This document shows, in pieces, positions 51,909 through 61,446 of a stretch of DNA of 64,000 nucleotides. This DNA comes from Nitzschia putrida. Its lineage: Eukaryota > Bacillariophyta > Bacillariophyceae > Bacillariales > Bacillariaceae. Each line of letters starts with the position of its first letter. Position 1 is the stretch's first letter. The translations under genes were made by a program, and so were the position numbers. The stretch spans positions 434,001-498,000 of the forward strand of contig BLYE01000004.1 of assembly GCA_016586335.1 (NCBI GenBank). The letters are read 5' to 3'. The notes below the pieces were generated by a model. The model worked only from the letters and a program-made list of their open reading frames with translations, did not search any database and had not been told where the DNA came from.

Positions 51909-54900
51909 ATGGTTCAGGAAAAGAGATCCACTCAGCCTCTACTTCGGCAAGAAACTCCGAAAACCAGCAATTTGGCTTCTTTGCAATCTCAAACCACAAA
52001 CGGCAATTCCGAAATCCAATCGGTCACTGTTTCTCCTTCCAAACCTGATAATTCCAATGGAGTTTCCCTCCTAGATCATTCCAAGATGCATGTAGCGTTT
52101 GCTTCTGGGACGTTCGAAGGGGAAAGAGACACTAACTCGGATTCCGTGGCTCATCAAAGCCACGCAGCATCGGAAGCACAAGAACCTAGGAAACTCTTTC
52201 CTCACGACGAAAAACAAGCAGATTCGAACCACCATGAACAAGAAAATGGACAGGAAAACAACATTCAAACTACAAGTAATGCGAGTACACGTCAATCCAG
52301 ACCCAAGAGACGGAAGCCCAGGCGTAGCGAAGCAAGTCCTGTTGCAGGGGAATCTACGATGCCACTGGCTGTGTTCAAACACCGGAAACGTGGTCGGCGA
52401 GTTCGTGTTGTGCAAATTGATGGAGAGTCCGCATCAAAGGGACATGCTGCCAAGGATGGCTTCCCTCCATTGCCCGGCAGTCAATACACAGCAACGTTAA
52501 GGAGGCGTGCCATCCGAAAGTTGGAGGATCTGGGCAACCCTCCTCCTCCACCACCCTCGGGAGACTCACCATCCAAACTTCAAACAGACTTGAACACCAA
52601 TGAAGAAGAATATGGAGATATTTCTCTAGGAATGAAGCTGATTGTTGTGGGAGGCAGGGTCATTGTCCAGATGTTGAACACCCTTTCCGATGGTCGAGCG
52701 AGTCCAGCTCAAGCCGTTGGTACCATCCGTCGTGGTGATGTTTTGCTGGCAGTGGGTGACCTATCTTTGGTAAATCTTCCCATTGATCAACTGATGCATG
52801 GTTTGAAACCGTTGAGTTCCCCCGAGACCTCCGATGGTCGCTACAAGCGAGTGTTAGAGGTGCGGCTGGAAGCTGGCACAGGTCATGGACTCTTGAGTAG
52901 TCACGAACGAGGCCACAAACTACAGCCCGTCCCTTCCACCGGAGCCGGCGAAGGACCACCCGATATGTTTAATTTCTTCCCAATGGTCGATCAACTCAGT
53001 GGGACTCCGCTCTTTGACGCTCCTGTATCCCAAGAGAATCACACAACCACGGAGGACCTTCGAGGAGGTGCAGTTTCGCCAACCTTTGCTCAGACCGTGG
53101 ATGCTGTGATCGAATCATTGAATGATTCTACCGAGGTGGATATCAGTCCCGATGAACAAATGTCCAGTATCCTGGCTAATCAATTCATGCTCGACAGGCA
53201 GCGCTTTGCCAGCGAATATTTCAATTGGAAAGAGGAGCTTTCCGCTCTGTTGAAACAGAGATTTGAGGAAATGGACACTTCCGTGGGACAAGTATGTCTC
53301 ACCAAATCCGAACGAGTCGACCTCGGTTTGAAAGTCATGGATCTCGCAAAGAAGTTGACTTTCAACATTGAAGACATTGACAAGGGCAAGGATCTGCGTT
53401 CATTCAAGACATGGTCCACCAATTTCAGTACTCGTAGTGGTGCCAGCGCGAGACGTCGTCAAGTCATGGATGCCACATCCATTCGTTCCTTGCGACCAAC
53501 AGAGAGTGGCGATGACAACAACAGTGTAGCCTCGGAAAATTCGGAGTCGCTTGGAAGCATTGATGGCGACGCTCTTCTGTTAGGTCTTGCCGCTCATGAT
53601 GATATTTGGAAACAACAAGTTTTGGAAGCTTTGCGAAAATCCATTGAAATAATGACGAATGATAAGAGCACAGATACTGAAACAAAGGTTGAGTCACCTC
53701 AAGATGGCAACAAGTTGCTGCCATTGCCGTTTGGAGCATTTCTTTTTGGTGACCATTCAGGCAAAACGGAGTCCAAGAAGAAGTACCCGTACAGTCTTCC
53801 TCCACCAGATATTACAACTGTCTTGTTTGACCTTGTCACACACATTGCCACCACAGCGCCCGAAGAAGTTACTGTGTTCGGAGGAACGATCGATAGTCAC
53901 ACCCCGAGTCTCCAATCCAGTTTCGAAACGCAAGGTAGGGCCAAATCCCAATGCCGAGCTGACACTATGGTGGCCAATCGATTTGTTCTCGACGAAGCTT
54001 TGCCAGTGTGGCTACAATCATTTCGACCTTTGGGAGTGGAAAACCGGCGTATACTATGGCCTCGAGTCCAACGAACATCGATGGCATCGTACAATGCCTA
54101 CGGGTCCGACAACGATAGCGCCACAGTTGGGAGCACGGGGTCAAAATCATCGACGCGCGCCAAGAAACAGCGGGACAACGCGCCGGTAGACGAGGCTGAG
54201 AACGAAACTGAAACTAGGGCAGAAACGTAAGTTGTGTGATATGTGTCTTCCTCGCGTTTTCCCTGGACCAATGACTGACAATGTGAATGCATTTAGATGT
54301 TTCTTGGTTACGTACTACTTCACACAAGTGCTTCTTTCGCAATACACAAGCGTCGGAAGTGAAGCGAACACAACAAGGGTTGATGAAGAGGTGAAGAAGT
54401 TTATTGAGATGTTTGGATGCTACCTACAAATTCATTCCAGTTTATCTGTGGCTTCCAGCGTTGAGGCTCGTCAAGCCGTACTCGGTTTGTTGAAGGTTGC
54501 CCGTCATGACCCAGCTCATAAAGATGCCATCAAGGAGATTCGAAGTGCCGAGGAGGCGCCATTCTACGATATTGTAAGCATGCAAGATGAATCGCTCTTT
54601 GTCACCTGATTGTCCACTAACACCTTATTTTCTCATTTCAGGGGAAATTGTCTGCCATTTTGGAGCTCTTGGGAAACATTCGATTTGAGGTGAACAGTCG
54701 CCTGCGTGATGTCGTGAAGAATATGTGTGTTTCCGGATACCCTGATGTACAATCGTGGCTGGTGAAGCAAGCGTGTGTGATAGACTCGTCGACCCCTCTG
54801 AATGGTAGCTTTGAAGAAATTTTCGGTGACGATTCTCCACGAAGTTTCTACTACTCGTATCTTTCATTGCTAATGGACCCGACGACGGGAAATGAAGATG

Positions 54901-55858
54901 CGAGGAAAAATGCCGCACTGGTTAAGGTATGTCCACCCGTGAAGGTGTATTATTGTGTTTTTCCTGTCAACTCATTCGTATGGTTGAATTCGATCGCAGG
55001 AATGGTGTGCTCTTTCTCTCCATATGAAAAAGGTGTCGATAGGAAGGGCTTCAACCTACTCCTACCTGGATAATTTCCATCGGGTGGCATCCAAGACGTC
55101 CAGTGCCCACCTCGGGTATCATCGAGACCTACCATCTTTGTTGGATATGAGCATGTCAATCGACGAGTATGACCTCTCACTGGAACTCAGTAAGTTGGCT
55201 CCTGTATGTAGTTCTCGATCGAAATGTTGTGATACTGACCGAAACTTTATGTGTATCTATAGTCATGGAGATCATTGAAAACAAGCGGGTTGCATCGAAG
55301 GTTTCTGTTTTGAGACGTGTGCTGGAATGCTTGCGAGAGACTGGAGTCCAAGGTTTGAAACGAGCATGGAAAACCAAGGACGACCCTGATACGTTCCATA
55401 TGATCAAACGTGTGGTGCGAGCCTTACAGCAAATGTCCAACAGTAGTATTGCTACTTGTCGTGAGTCGGTTGATGTGGCTACCGAGCTGTTGACTCTTTT
55501 GCAATACTGGTCGGAGCTGTCGAATCCCGAAAATCGGGCTCAAGACATGCTTCTTTTGGTGGATTTTATGGTGAACGAATCGCCACCCTTTGACGTGTTA
55601 AGCACTCTGGTGGAATGGGCTTCGAGTCATGATTTGGGAGCCGAACTATTTGGTCATCTCCAATCCCTTCTGCGCCGGGGAGCTCAAGTGTCCCTGAAAA
55701 CGGAATTATCTGGATCCATGCTCCGACTCAAGGAAATGCGTAGTGGATACACGGATTACAACAAGCCCATGGCCAAGTTTCAACCAGCAGGCGAGGAATC
55801 TGATCTGGGTTCCCTTTGGCAGCGAATGTCGATTGGAACGCTCACAATAGACAAGTAA
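51909..55858 (+). CDS. Large PDZ-domain protein, function unknown
   Basis: Five exons (51909-54226, 54297-54573, 54642-54926, 55000-55189, 55263-55858), 1221 residues; introns 68-73 bp, phases 2, 0, 0, 1. Residues 1-230 are polar and disordered with basic RPKRRKPRR near 135 and KHRKRGRRVRV near 160. A PDZ-like fold spans about 236-325 (GMKLIVVGGRVIVQMLN, then VGTIRRGDVLLAVGD). The middle carries a coiled region (ASEYFNWKEELSALLKQRF) and Ser/Asp-rich linkers. Exons 2-5 encode an all-helical C-terminal part without recognised domain, ending SLWQRMSIGTLTIDK. It is probably a cytosolic scaffold; PDZ ligands and location are unknown. An in-frame upstream region to 51885 lacks ATG. Confidence 0.72.
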
Positions 55859-56015
55859 TAGTCTCTACTACCCACCTCCAAATACAGTAGAATTACAAAC
55901 CCCAAGGTTAGTACACTATTGAAATTGTTCCTACTAGCTAGCGAGGTAGAGCTACAGTAGCTAGACATGCGTCTTGACGACACCCAAATCGCTCCAACCA
56001 CAGAAAACCCAATTC

Positions 56016-57159
56016 TTAGAGAGTGGGGGCGTCAATTCCAGCCTTCTTGTATTGATCATACACCACTTGGACATCACGCTTTCCTCCCATAATAATGGGG
56101 CACTTGGCATGGATGGATCCTGGGACAAGGTCCAAAACTCGTTGAATCTTACCCTCAAAGTACCCAGTGGAAGCAATACCTCCAGCTTGCTCGATAATCA
56201 TAGCCATAGGAATTCCCTCGTACAAAAGTCGGAGCTTTCCCTTAGGAGACTTGTTGTCAGCAGGGTAGAGGTAAATTCCTCCGTAAAGAATTGTGCGGTG
56301 AATATCGGCAACCATGGAACCGACATATCGGGCAGAATATGGCTTCTCTCCTCCCTTGAAAAGTTCAATGGAGTCCTTGATGGGTTGGTCCCAGTGGACG
56401 GAATTTCCCTCGTTGGCGGAGTAAATCTTCTTTCCTCCGTTGGCAGGGAATACCATTTTTTCACGAGTGTGCACAAACTCTCCAATAGTGCTATCAAGGC
56501 AGAATCCGTGAACATCTCCTCCACGGAAAGTGAAGACCAGTTCCACGGCCGAACTGTAGGCGACATATCCAGCGCAGATGCACTCGGATCCATTGCGAAG
56601 AAGGTCGTCAACGGTTCCACTGCTTCCAGGCTTCTTTTCGTAAACACTGAAAATAGTTCCGACAGAGACGTTGCAGTCAATGTTGGAAGATCCATCCAAA
56701 GGATCAAAGGCGACACAGAATTTTCCGGCCTTTCCAGGAGGCACAATAATAGGCTCTTCGTTTTCTTCGGAAACCAAAACAGAGCAGACACCCGAGTTGA
56801 CAAGAGCATTGATCATCATGTCGTTAGAGAGAACATCAAGCTTCTTTTGGTCATCTCCAGTGGAGTTGACTTCTCCAGCCAAACCATACAACTTGGCCAC
56901 TCCAGCACGCTGGACAGCCGAAGTGATAAGCTTACAGGAAGTACCAATGGCATTCATCAAGATGACCAAGTCATGGTCATGGCTAGAGGCCATCACAAAC
57001 CTGTTCAAGGTTTTGGTGTCCTGATGACGGACATAAGATGTCAAATCAATCAAAAAGAATTTTGAGAAGGCCGTTCTTCTACAGAACACGATTGGACGAA
57101 TCTATCCAAGAAAACAACTCGAGACTCTTGCCACTTACGACATCGATTTTATCAGCCAT
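56016..57159 (-). CDS. FBP1: Fructose-1,6-bisphosphatase, cytosolic type
   Basis: Two exons (57159-57139, 57020-56016), 341 residues, the usual family length. The first exon has only seven codons (MADKIDV); the 118-bp phase-0 intron then leads into DTKTLNRFVM. Catalytic Mg2+-site motifs: VSEENEEP, FDPLDGSSNIDCNVSVGT, SMVADIHRTILYGGIYLYPAD and IEQAGGIASTG, ending GGKRDVQVVYDQY. It hydrolyses FBP to F6P in gluconeogenesis. No presequence and no plastid-type redox Cys insertion is visible, so it is most likely the cytosolic enzyme. Codons are biased, suggesting good expression. It converges on the PDZ gene. Confidence 0.95.
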
Positions 57160-57558
57160 GTTGTCTTGTAGTATCAAAAGATTGTGAAGAGAAAGGAAAT
57201 GGAAATGGTCTCAACAATCGAGAAGAAAACCAATAGCGTCCGTTTGGAAATTGTGTCTCGTCGTCGTCGTCTTCCCTTTCGGTGTTTCTTCTTCCTAAGA
57301 ATTATCCTGGCATATCTTTCGGCGGTGGCCGATCTTCGACTGGAAAGACCCAACCTGACGTCGGGCACGAGTTCGCATTCGACCAATAGCGAAGCTCTTG
57401 GGATGTGCATCATGTCGCATGTAGTACGTCAGCAAAAGGCCGCAGGCGGACTGCAACTGGTGACTCCAGAGGTCGCAGGATTCGGGTTTCGGTCGACTTC
57501 GAGCCGACCAAGTGTCCAATCGTTGACTCTTTCCTTCCTATAATTTGATGGGCATTTG
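57160..57558. promoter_or_regulatory. Divergent region FBPase / dioxygenase, with a minimal uORF
   Basis: About 400 bp. At 57548-57559 lies ATG GGC ATT TGA; its stop overlaps the dioxygenase start in the arrangement TGATG. Open frames elsewhere in the region (for example 57184-57543) have no recognisable content. Confidence 0.4.
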
Positions 57559-59104
57559 ATGGGCAAGATGTGGACCACTGGACGTTTGGCAGCAGCACGA
57601 TGCATTCAGGGCCGATTGGCCCCAACCACCAAGAACTCTTTGAGGGCTCTTTCCTCGCTTCCAGAAGCTGTTCATTCTTTGCCTTGGCAATTTCTTCGGG
57701 CTGCTGATGCCGCCAACTTTGATGCTGACACCTATCAACGCGTTGATGTTGTGTATGACAACGAGTCGGGGAAACCCCTCCCATCGTCTTCTCGTTTTGG
57801 TCAACCTGTCTCGATTCTAAGTATCTCTCAAGATGGCTCCGATGTCAAGGTGGAATGGAGCGATGGAGTTACTTCTACCTACGCTGCCGATTGGCTCCAG
57901 GAGAAGGTCTACGAGTTCACCTACAATGCGCCAGATGGACGAGAATACTGGAATGGTCTCACCGAGGATTTTGTTCGCGACTCTCCTGATTACTCGATGG
58001 ATTTTGAGGACCTCAAGTCTGATGAAGGCATGAAGCGAGCACTCAAGGCTGTCTACAAGTATGGAATCTTGTTGGTCAAAGATACCCCTTTGGATGACGA
58101 TTTGACAGGTGTCGCTTTGATTGGTGCTGCCCTTGGAGGTGGAAGTGCCAAGGATATCAAAAACACTAGTATTGTGGCCCATCATAGAGAAGGAGATCTT
58201 GTTACCTACTTGGACAATGGAACGGATGGTCCTCTTCGAACGCTCTATGGTTCTTTGTGGTCTACCAACACTGGGGGGCAAGCCGAGGGAACCAGTTTTG
58301 CCGACTCTGCCTATGGAAACGACGGTTTGCCACTTCACACCGATATGACCTACATGCGGGATCCTCCTGGTCTTCAGATTTTCACCATGGCTACGCCAGC
58401 CCCTCATGGAGGAGAGAGTACCTTTGGAGATGGATTTGCCATTGCCGATGAGCTTCGACGAACCGATCCAGAATCCTTTAAGGTTCTTTCTCAAACCATC
58501 CGTCGCTATCGTTGTGTTGACAATGAAACTGGTTGGAACCTTCAGGCATCTGGTCCTGTCATTACCGAACGCAATGGCAAGTTGGTGGCCATTCGACACA
58601 ATGATTTGGACCGCCTTCCTGATCTCCCACCTGCTGGAATGAGGGATCCCGCAGAGATTGATGCATTTTACGAATCGCTAGAAAAGGCTCATGCTGCCTG
58701 GGATGCTATTATTGCCCAAGACCAGTTCCGTTTGGAGATGAAACTCCGACCTGGAGAAACCGTGGTGGTTGCCAACCAAGTACGTGAAATGTCGGGTTTC
58801 GTTTACATTGGTTACTACTTTTCTTTTCGTTCTCTGTCTCATCTTCTTGTTTTGCTTTCTTGACTTCTCTTTAGCGTTGCTTCCATGGACGTCGCGCCTT
58901 TTCGGCCAGTGACGAATTCCCAAGGGCGGTTATGGGTTGCTATGTGAGGTAAGCAATGTGCGCGCCGCTATCCGTGGGATTGGAGCCTTTTTACACTGGA
59001 TCGTCCAAAGACTAACTCTGGTCCTTTTTCTTCCGCCACTCGAAACATACAGCCAAGATGAGCTTTCCTCTCGATTCCGTCGGGAAGGGTATGATGATAT
59101 GTAA
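57559..59104 (+). CDS. 2-oxoglutarate/Fe(II) dioxygenase, gamma-butyrobetaine / trimethyllysine hydroxylase type
   Basis: Three exons (57559-58779, 58875-58948, 59053-59104), 448 residues; introns of 95 bp (donor GTACGT, phase 0) and 104 bp (GTAAGC, phase 2). The N-terminus (GKMWTTGRLAAARCIQGRLA) is a mitochondrial presequence. A DUF971-like N-terminal domain (SQDGSDVKVEWSDGVTSTY, ~90-125) precedes the TauD-type catalytic domain. Fe ligands are H-x-D in GLPLHTDMTYMRDPPG and the distal His in RCFHGRRAFS encoded by the small second exon, whose following Arg can bind 2-oxoglutarate. The last exon gives SQDELSSRFR, matching the family's C-terminus. Members act in carnitine synthesis; I cannot separate BBOX from TMLH by eye. 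Confidence 0.9.
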
Positions 59105-59217
59105 ATCCTCTTTCTGGTTAAACGAGTAGGTATCAGTTTCTTCCATTCATTGTCCTGGTAGCTGTGCTGTGCTGTACTGTACTCGTAGACAAAATATTAG
59201 AACGCTCAAAACATTCT

Positions 59218-60804
59218 TTAGGGATTGTCAATTTTGGTCTTTTTGTGTTCTTGTTGCCACTCTGATACCGCCTGGGATCTTCCGGCCCATAGTGCCCCTG
59301 AAATGGTCCGTTCCGACTCGGCCAACATGCGTCGATGAATCGTTTCATCGGGTGTCTCCAGAAGAATCTCTTCGGGGATATTTTGCAAAGCTGCTCGAAG
59401 AATTACTTCGGATGCAGGCAACGGCGCTGTAGTTGTAGCACCATCGTTGTCTCCCCCTTGATTCCATTTGGTTCGACAACCTTGATCCAAGGCGATACGG
59501 TATCGCTTGGCATTACGTTCTCCGGCAAACAAGTTGGTGACAGCCCGAATCAAAAAGCGCCGCACCTTGGACGGTTCGTGAATAGTCTCTTCATAATCGG
59601 CATGACGACCATAGGCTTGCAATACCTCGAGACGATTCTTGGGCATGACACTGGTACGGTCATCTCCACTCTCTCGACTGGGCAATCGGTACAAGAGTTG
59701 ATCTGTCAAGGCAAAACTCCAAGGGTCTGCCACCCATCCCCTTCCTACCATGACACCATTCAAGCCAGGACACTTGCGGAATTCTTCCAACGTTTGGGAC
59801 AAATTATCAATACCTCCATTCAAGGTGAAGGTGAGATCTGGGAAATCTTGGACCAATCTTCGGACGTAATCATAGCGAAGAGGGGGAATCTTGCGATTGT
59901 CGGCTGGCGAAAAGGACTTGCGTAGGACGGCCAATCGAGCATGGACACAAAAGTCCGTCACAATACCATCGGATGCTACCGTTTCAATGAATCGACAAAG
60001 CTGTTGATATTCTCGCTCCGAATCTTGTTGTGTAGCATAGGACAGGGGAGAAAAGGGAACTTGCGTATCCGTGCCGATACGACACTTGACGTTGATGGGA
60101 ATGGCAGCGTTGGTTCCTTCATGGAGGGCTTCGACCAATTCAGCTACCAATTGTGGGCTATCCATCAAAGCGGCTCCAAAATTTCCCTTTCCAGCCACTC
60201 GAGGGGAAGGGCACCCACAGTTGAGATTGATGGCAGTATAATTGCACCAGCCCAACTGGGTCATGTCATAGACTGTTTCGGCAGCCATGCGGACTTGCTC
60301 CGGATCAGAACCACCTAGTTGCAAAACGGATGGTCCCTCCAAGGGATCCACCCGAGATTGCGCTAGGCTTCTTCGTACAAAATCGTCCGTTTCACAGAGT
60401 TCATCGGATTCCAAGTGATGTTTCCTCCGATGGGCGAGGGCATTGACTGGAACCATTTCGGTATACAAGAGGGTTTGGGAGGAAATGAGTCTGACAAGGT
60501 GCCGAAAGTGGCGATCGGTGTATTCCATCATGGGAGCAAGAGAGAGTTTGGACGCTGACATCAATTGGTCACACCGGTCCGAGTGTTCCTCAGGAAAGAT
60601 GGTATCATCATCGTTCACAGCCAAACAACTGTACCGAGCCTTGTTGAAAGACGTTGTGGTTGCTGCTGATTGGGACTGACCAAGAGAACGCCAAGATTGG
60701 CGATACCTCAAAGATGATGGCACTCGAAGTAGTGAAAAAGCCTGGACACGTCTCATTATTGTCACCAACAGTACCAACAGAACTCTAACACTCCTCCCTA
60801 TCAT
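59218..60804 (-). CDS. dusA: tRNA-dihydrouridine synthase DusA type, with plastid presequence
   Basis: Single exon, 528 residues. The start chosen is MIGRSVRVLLVLLVTIM, a signal peptide followed by RRVQA|FSLLRVPSS, the Ala-Phe cleavage motif of diatom plastid proteins; the frame is open to 61002 but that extension lacks targeting character. FMN-binding TIM barrel: LSLAPMMEYTDRHFRHL, LLYTEMVPVNALAH, LQLGGSDPEQV, NLNCGCPSPRV with active-site Cys, HARLAVLRKSFSP, FTLNGGIDNL and GVMVGRGWVADPW. The DusA class reduces U20/U20a and is typically bacterial/cyanobacterial, which suits a plastid tRNA enzyme. Long C-terminal helical part with ETIHEPSKVRRFLIRAVTNL. Confidence 0.93.
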   Translation of the reverse strand: MIGRSVRVLLVLLVTIMRRVQAFSLLRVPSSLRYRQSWRSLGQSQSAATTTSFNKARYSCLAVNDDDTIFPEEHSDRCDQLMSASKLSLAPMMEYTDRHFRHLVRLISSQTLLYTEMVPVNALAHRRKHHLESDELCETDDFVRRSLAQSRVDPLEGPSVLQLGGSDPEQVRMAAETVYDMTQLGWCNYTAINLNCGCPSPRVAGKGNFGAALMDSPQLVAELVEALHEGTNAAIPINVKCRIGTDTQVPFSPLSYATQQDSEREYQQLCRFIETVASDGIVTDFCVHARLAVLRKSFSPADNRKIPPLRYDYVRRLVQDFPDLTFTLNGGIDNLSQTLEEFRKCPGLNGVMVGRGWVADPWSFALTDQLLYRLPSRESGDDRTSVMPKNRLEVLQAYGRHADYEETIHEPSKVRRFLIRAVTNLFAGERNAKRYRIALDQGCRTKWNQGGDNDGATTTAPLPASEVILRAALQNIPEEILLETPDETIHRRMLAESERTISGALWAGRSQAVSEWQQEHKKTKIDNP

Positions 60805-61446
60805 CGGCGGGGGAACTCTCAAACTCTGATGGAAGATTTCCTCTTGACGTTGGATGGTCCAACCGAATCTGACGTCACAACATACGTACGGCGGTGGCAC
60901 GGTCCATCCAACTGGGGGAAATCCCGCATGAAGGGAGGCGTCATGCATTTTGGAGCAAACCCACTTCCAAACCACGAATGACTCTTTCGATCCGAAGTCC
61001 ACTGGTGCATGTTGTGATGGGACATCTCCTCATCACAACAAACCGCTCACAAAAACAAGCCAGCGCAAATACAAACAAACAACCACAACAACGCAAACAT
61101 CATGATGAAATTTCAACCTGAAGCATGGCGCAACACCATTGTCCAATCTGTTCAATTTGTATCCGGATCTAGAACTCGAAACAACAGAAACGGAGTTCAA
61201 GCACGTTGGGAATCCAACATTGCCCACAATCTCCGCATGGGGCAATCCATGGAACTTGGATGCTACTTGTCCCAATCCGGGACCCTGAAGTCTCGTGGAT
61301 ATTCCCCACGCTAAAACAGAATGTGGGATATCATCCGCATGGTCAGACTACTACTTTGCGGCAGAGTCGGTGGTGTCTTTTGCTACAGTATTCGTATGTG
61401 GGGAACTGACCGAGGAAGATGTGGCACTATTACAAGATGATGACTA
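60805..61446. promoter_or_regulatory. Region between dusA and the SET-RRM-RS gene; possible small ORF
   Basis: About 640 bp. It holds the dusA promoter and the 3' end of the SET-RRM-RS gene. A 70-codon frame at 61102-61314 begins ATGATG after an A-rich leader and reads MMKFQPEAWRNTIVQS..., but no domain, targeting signal or splice partner is seen; I leave it as unsupported. Confidence 0.35.

Noticed and set aside
55974..57065. 363-codon plus-strand frame opposite FBPase
   Set aside because: Antisense shadow created by the strong codon bias of the FBPase gene, which has all catalytic motifs in the minus frame.
61102..61314. 70-codon ORF between dusA and the SET fusion
   Set aside because: Plausible ATG context but no targeting signal, domain or splice continuation; not enough to call a gene.
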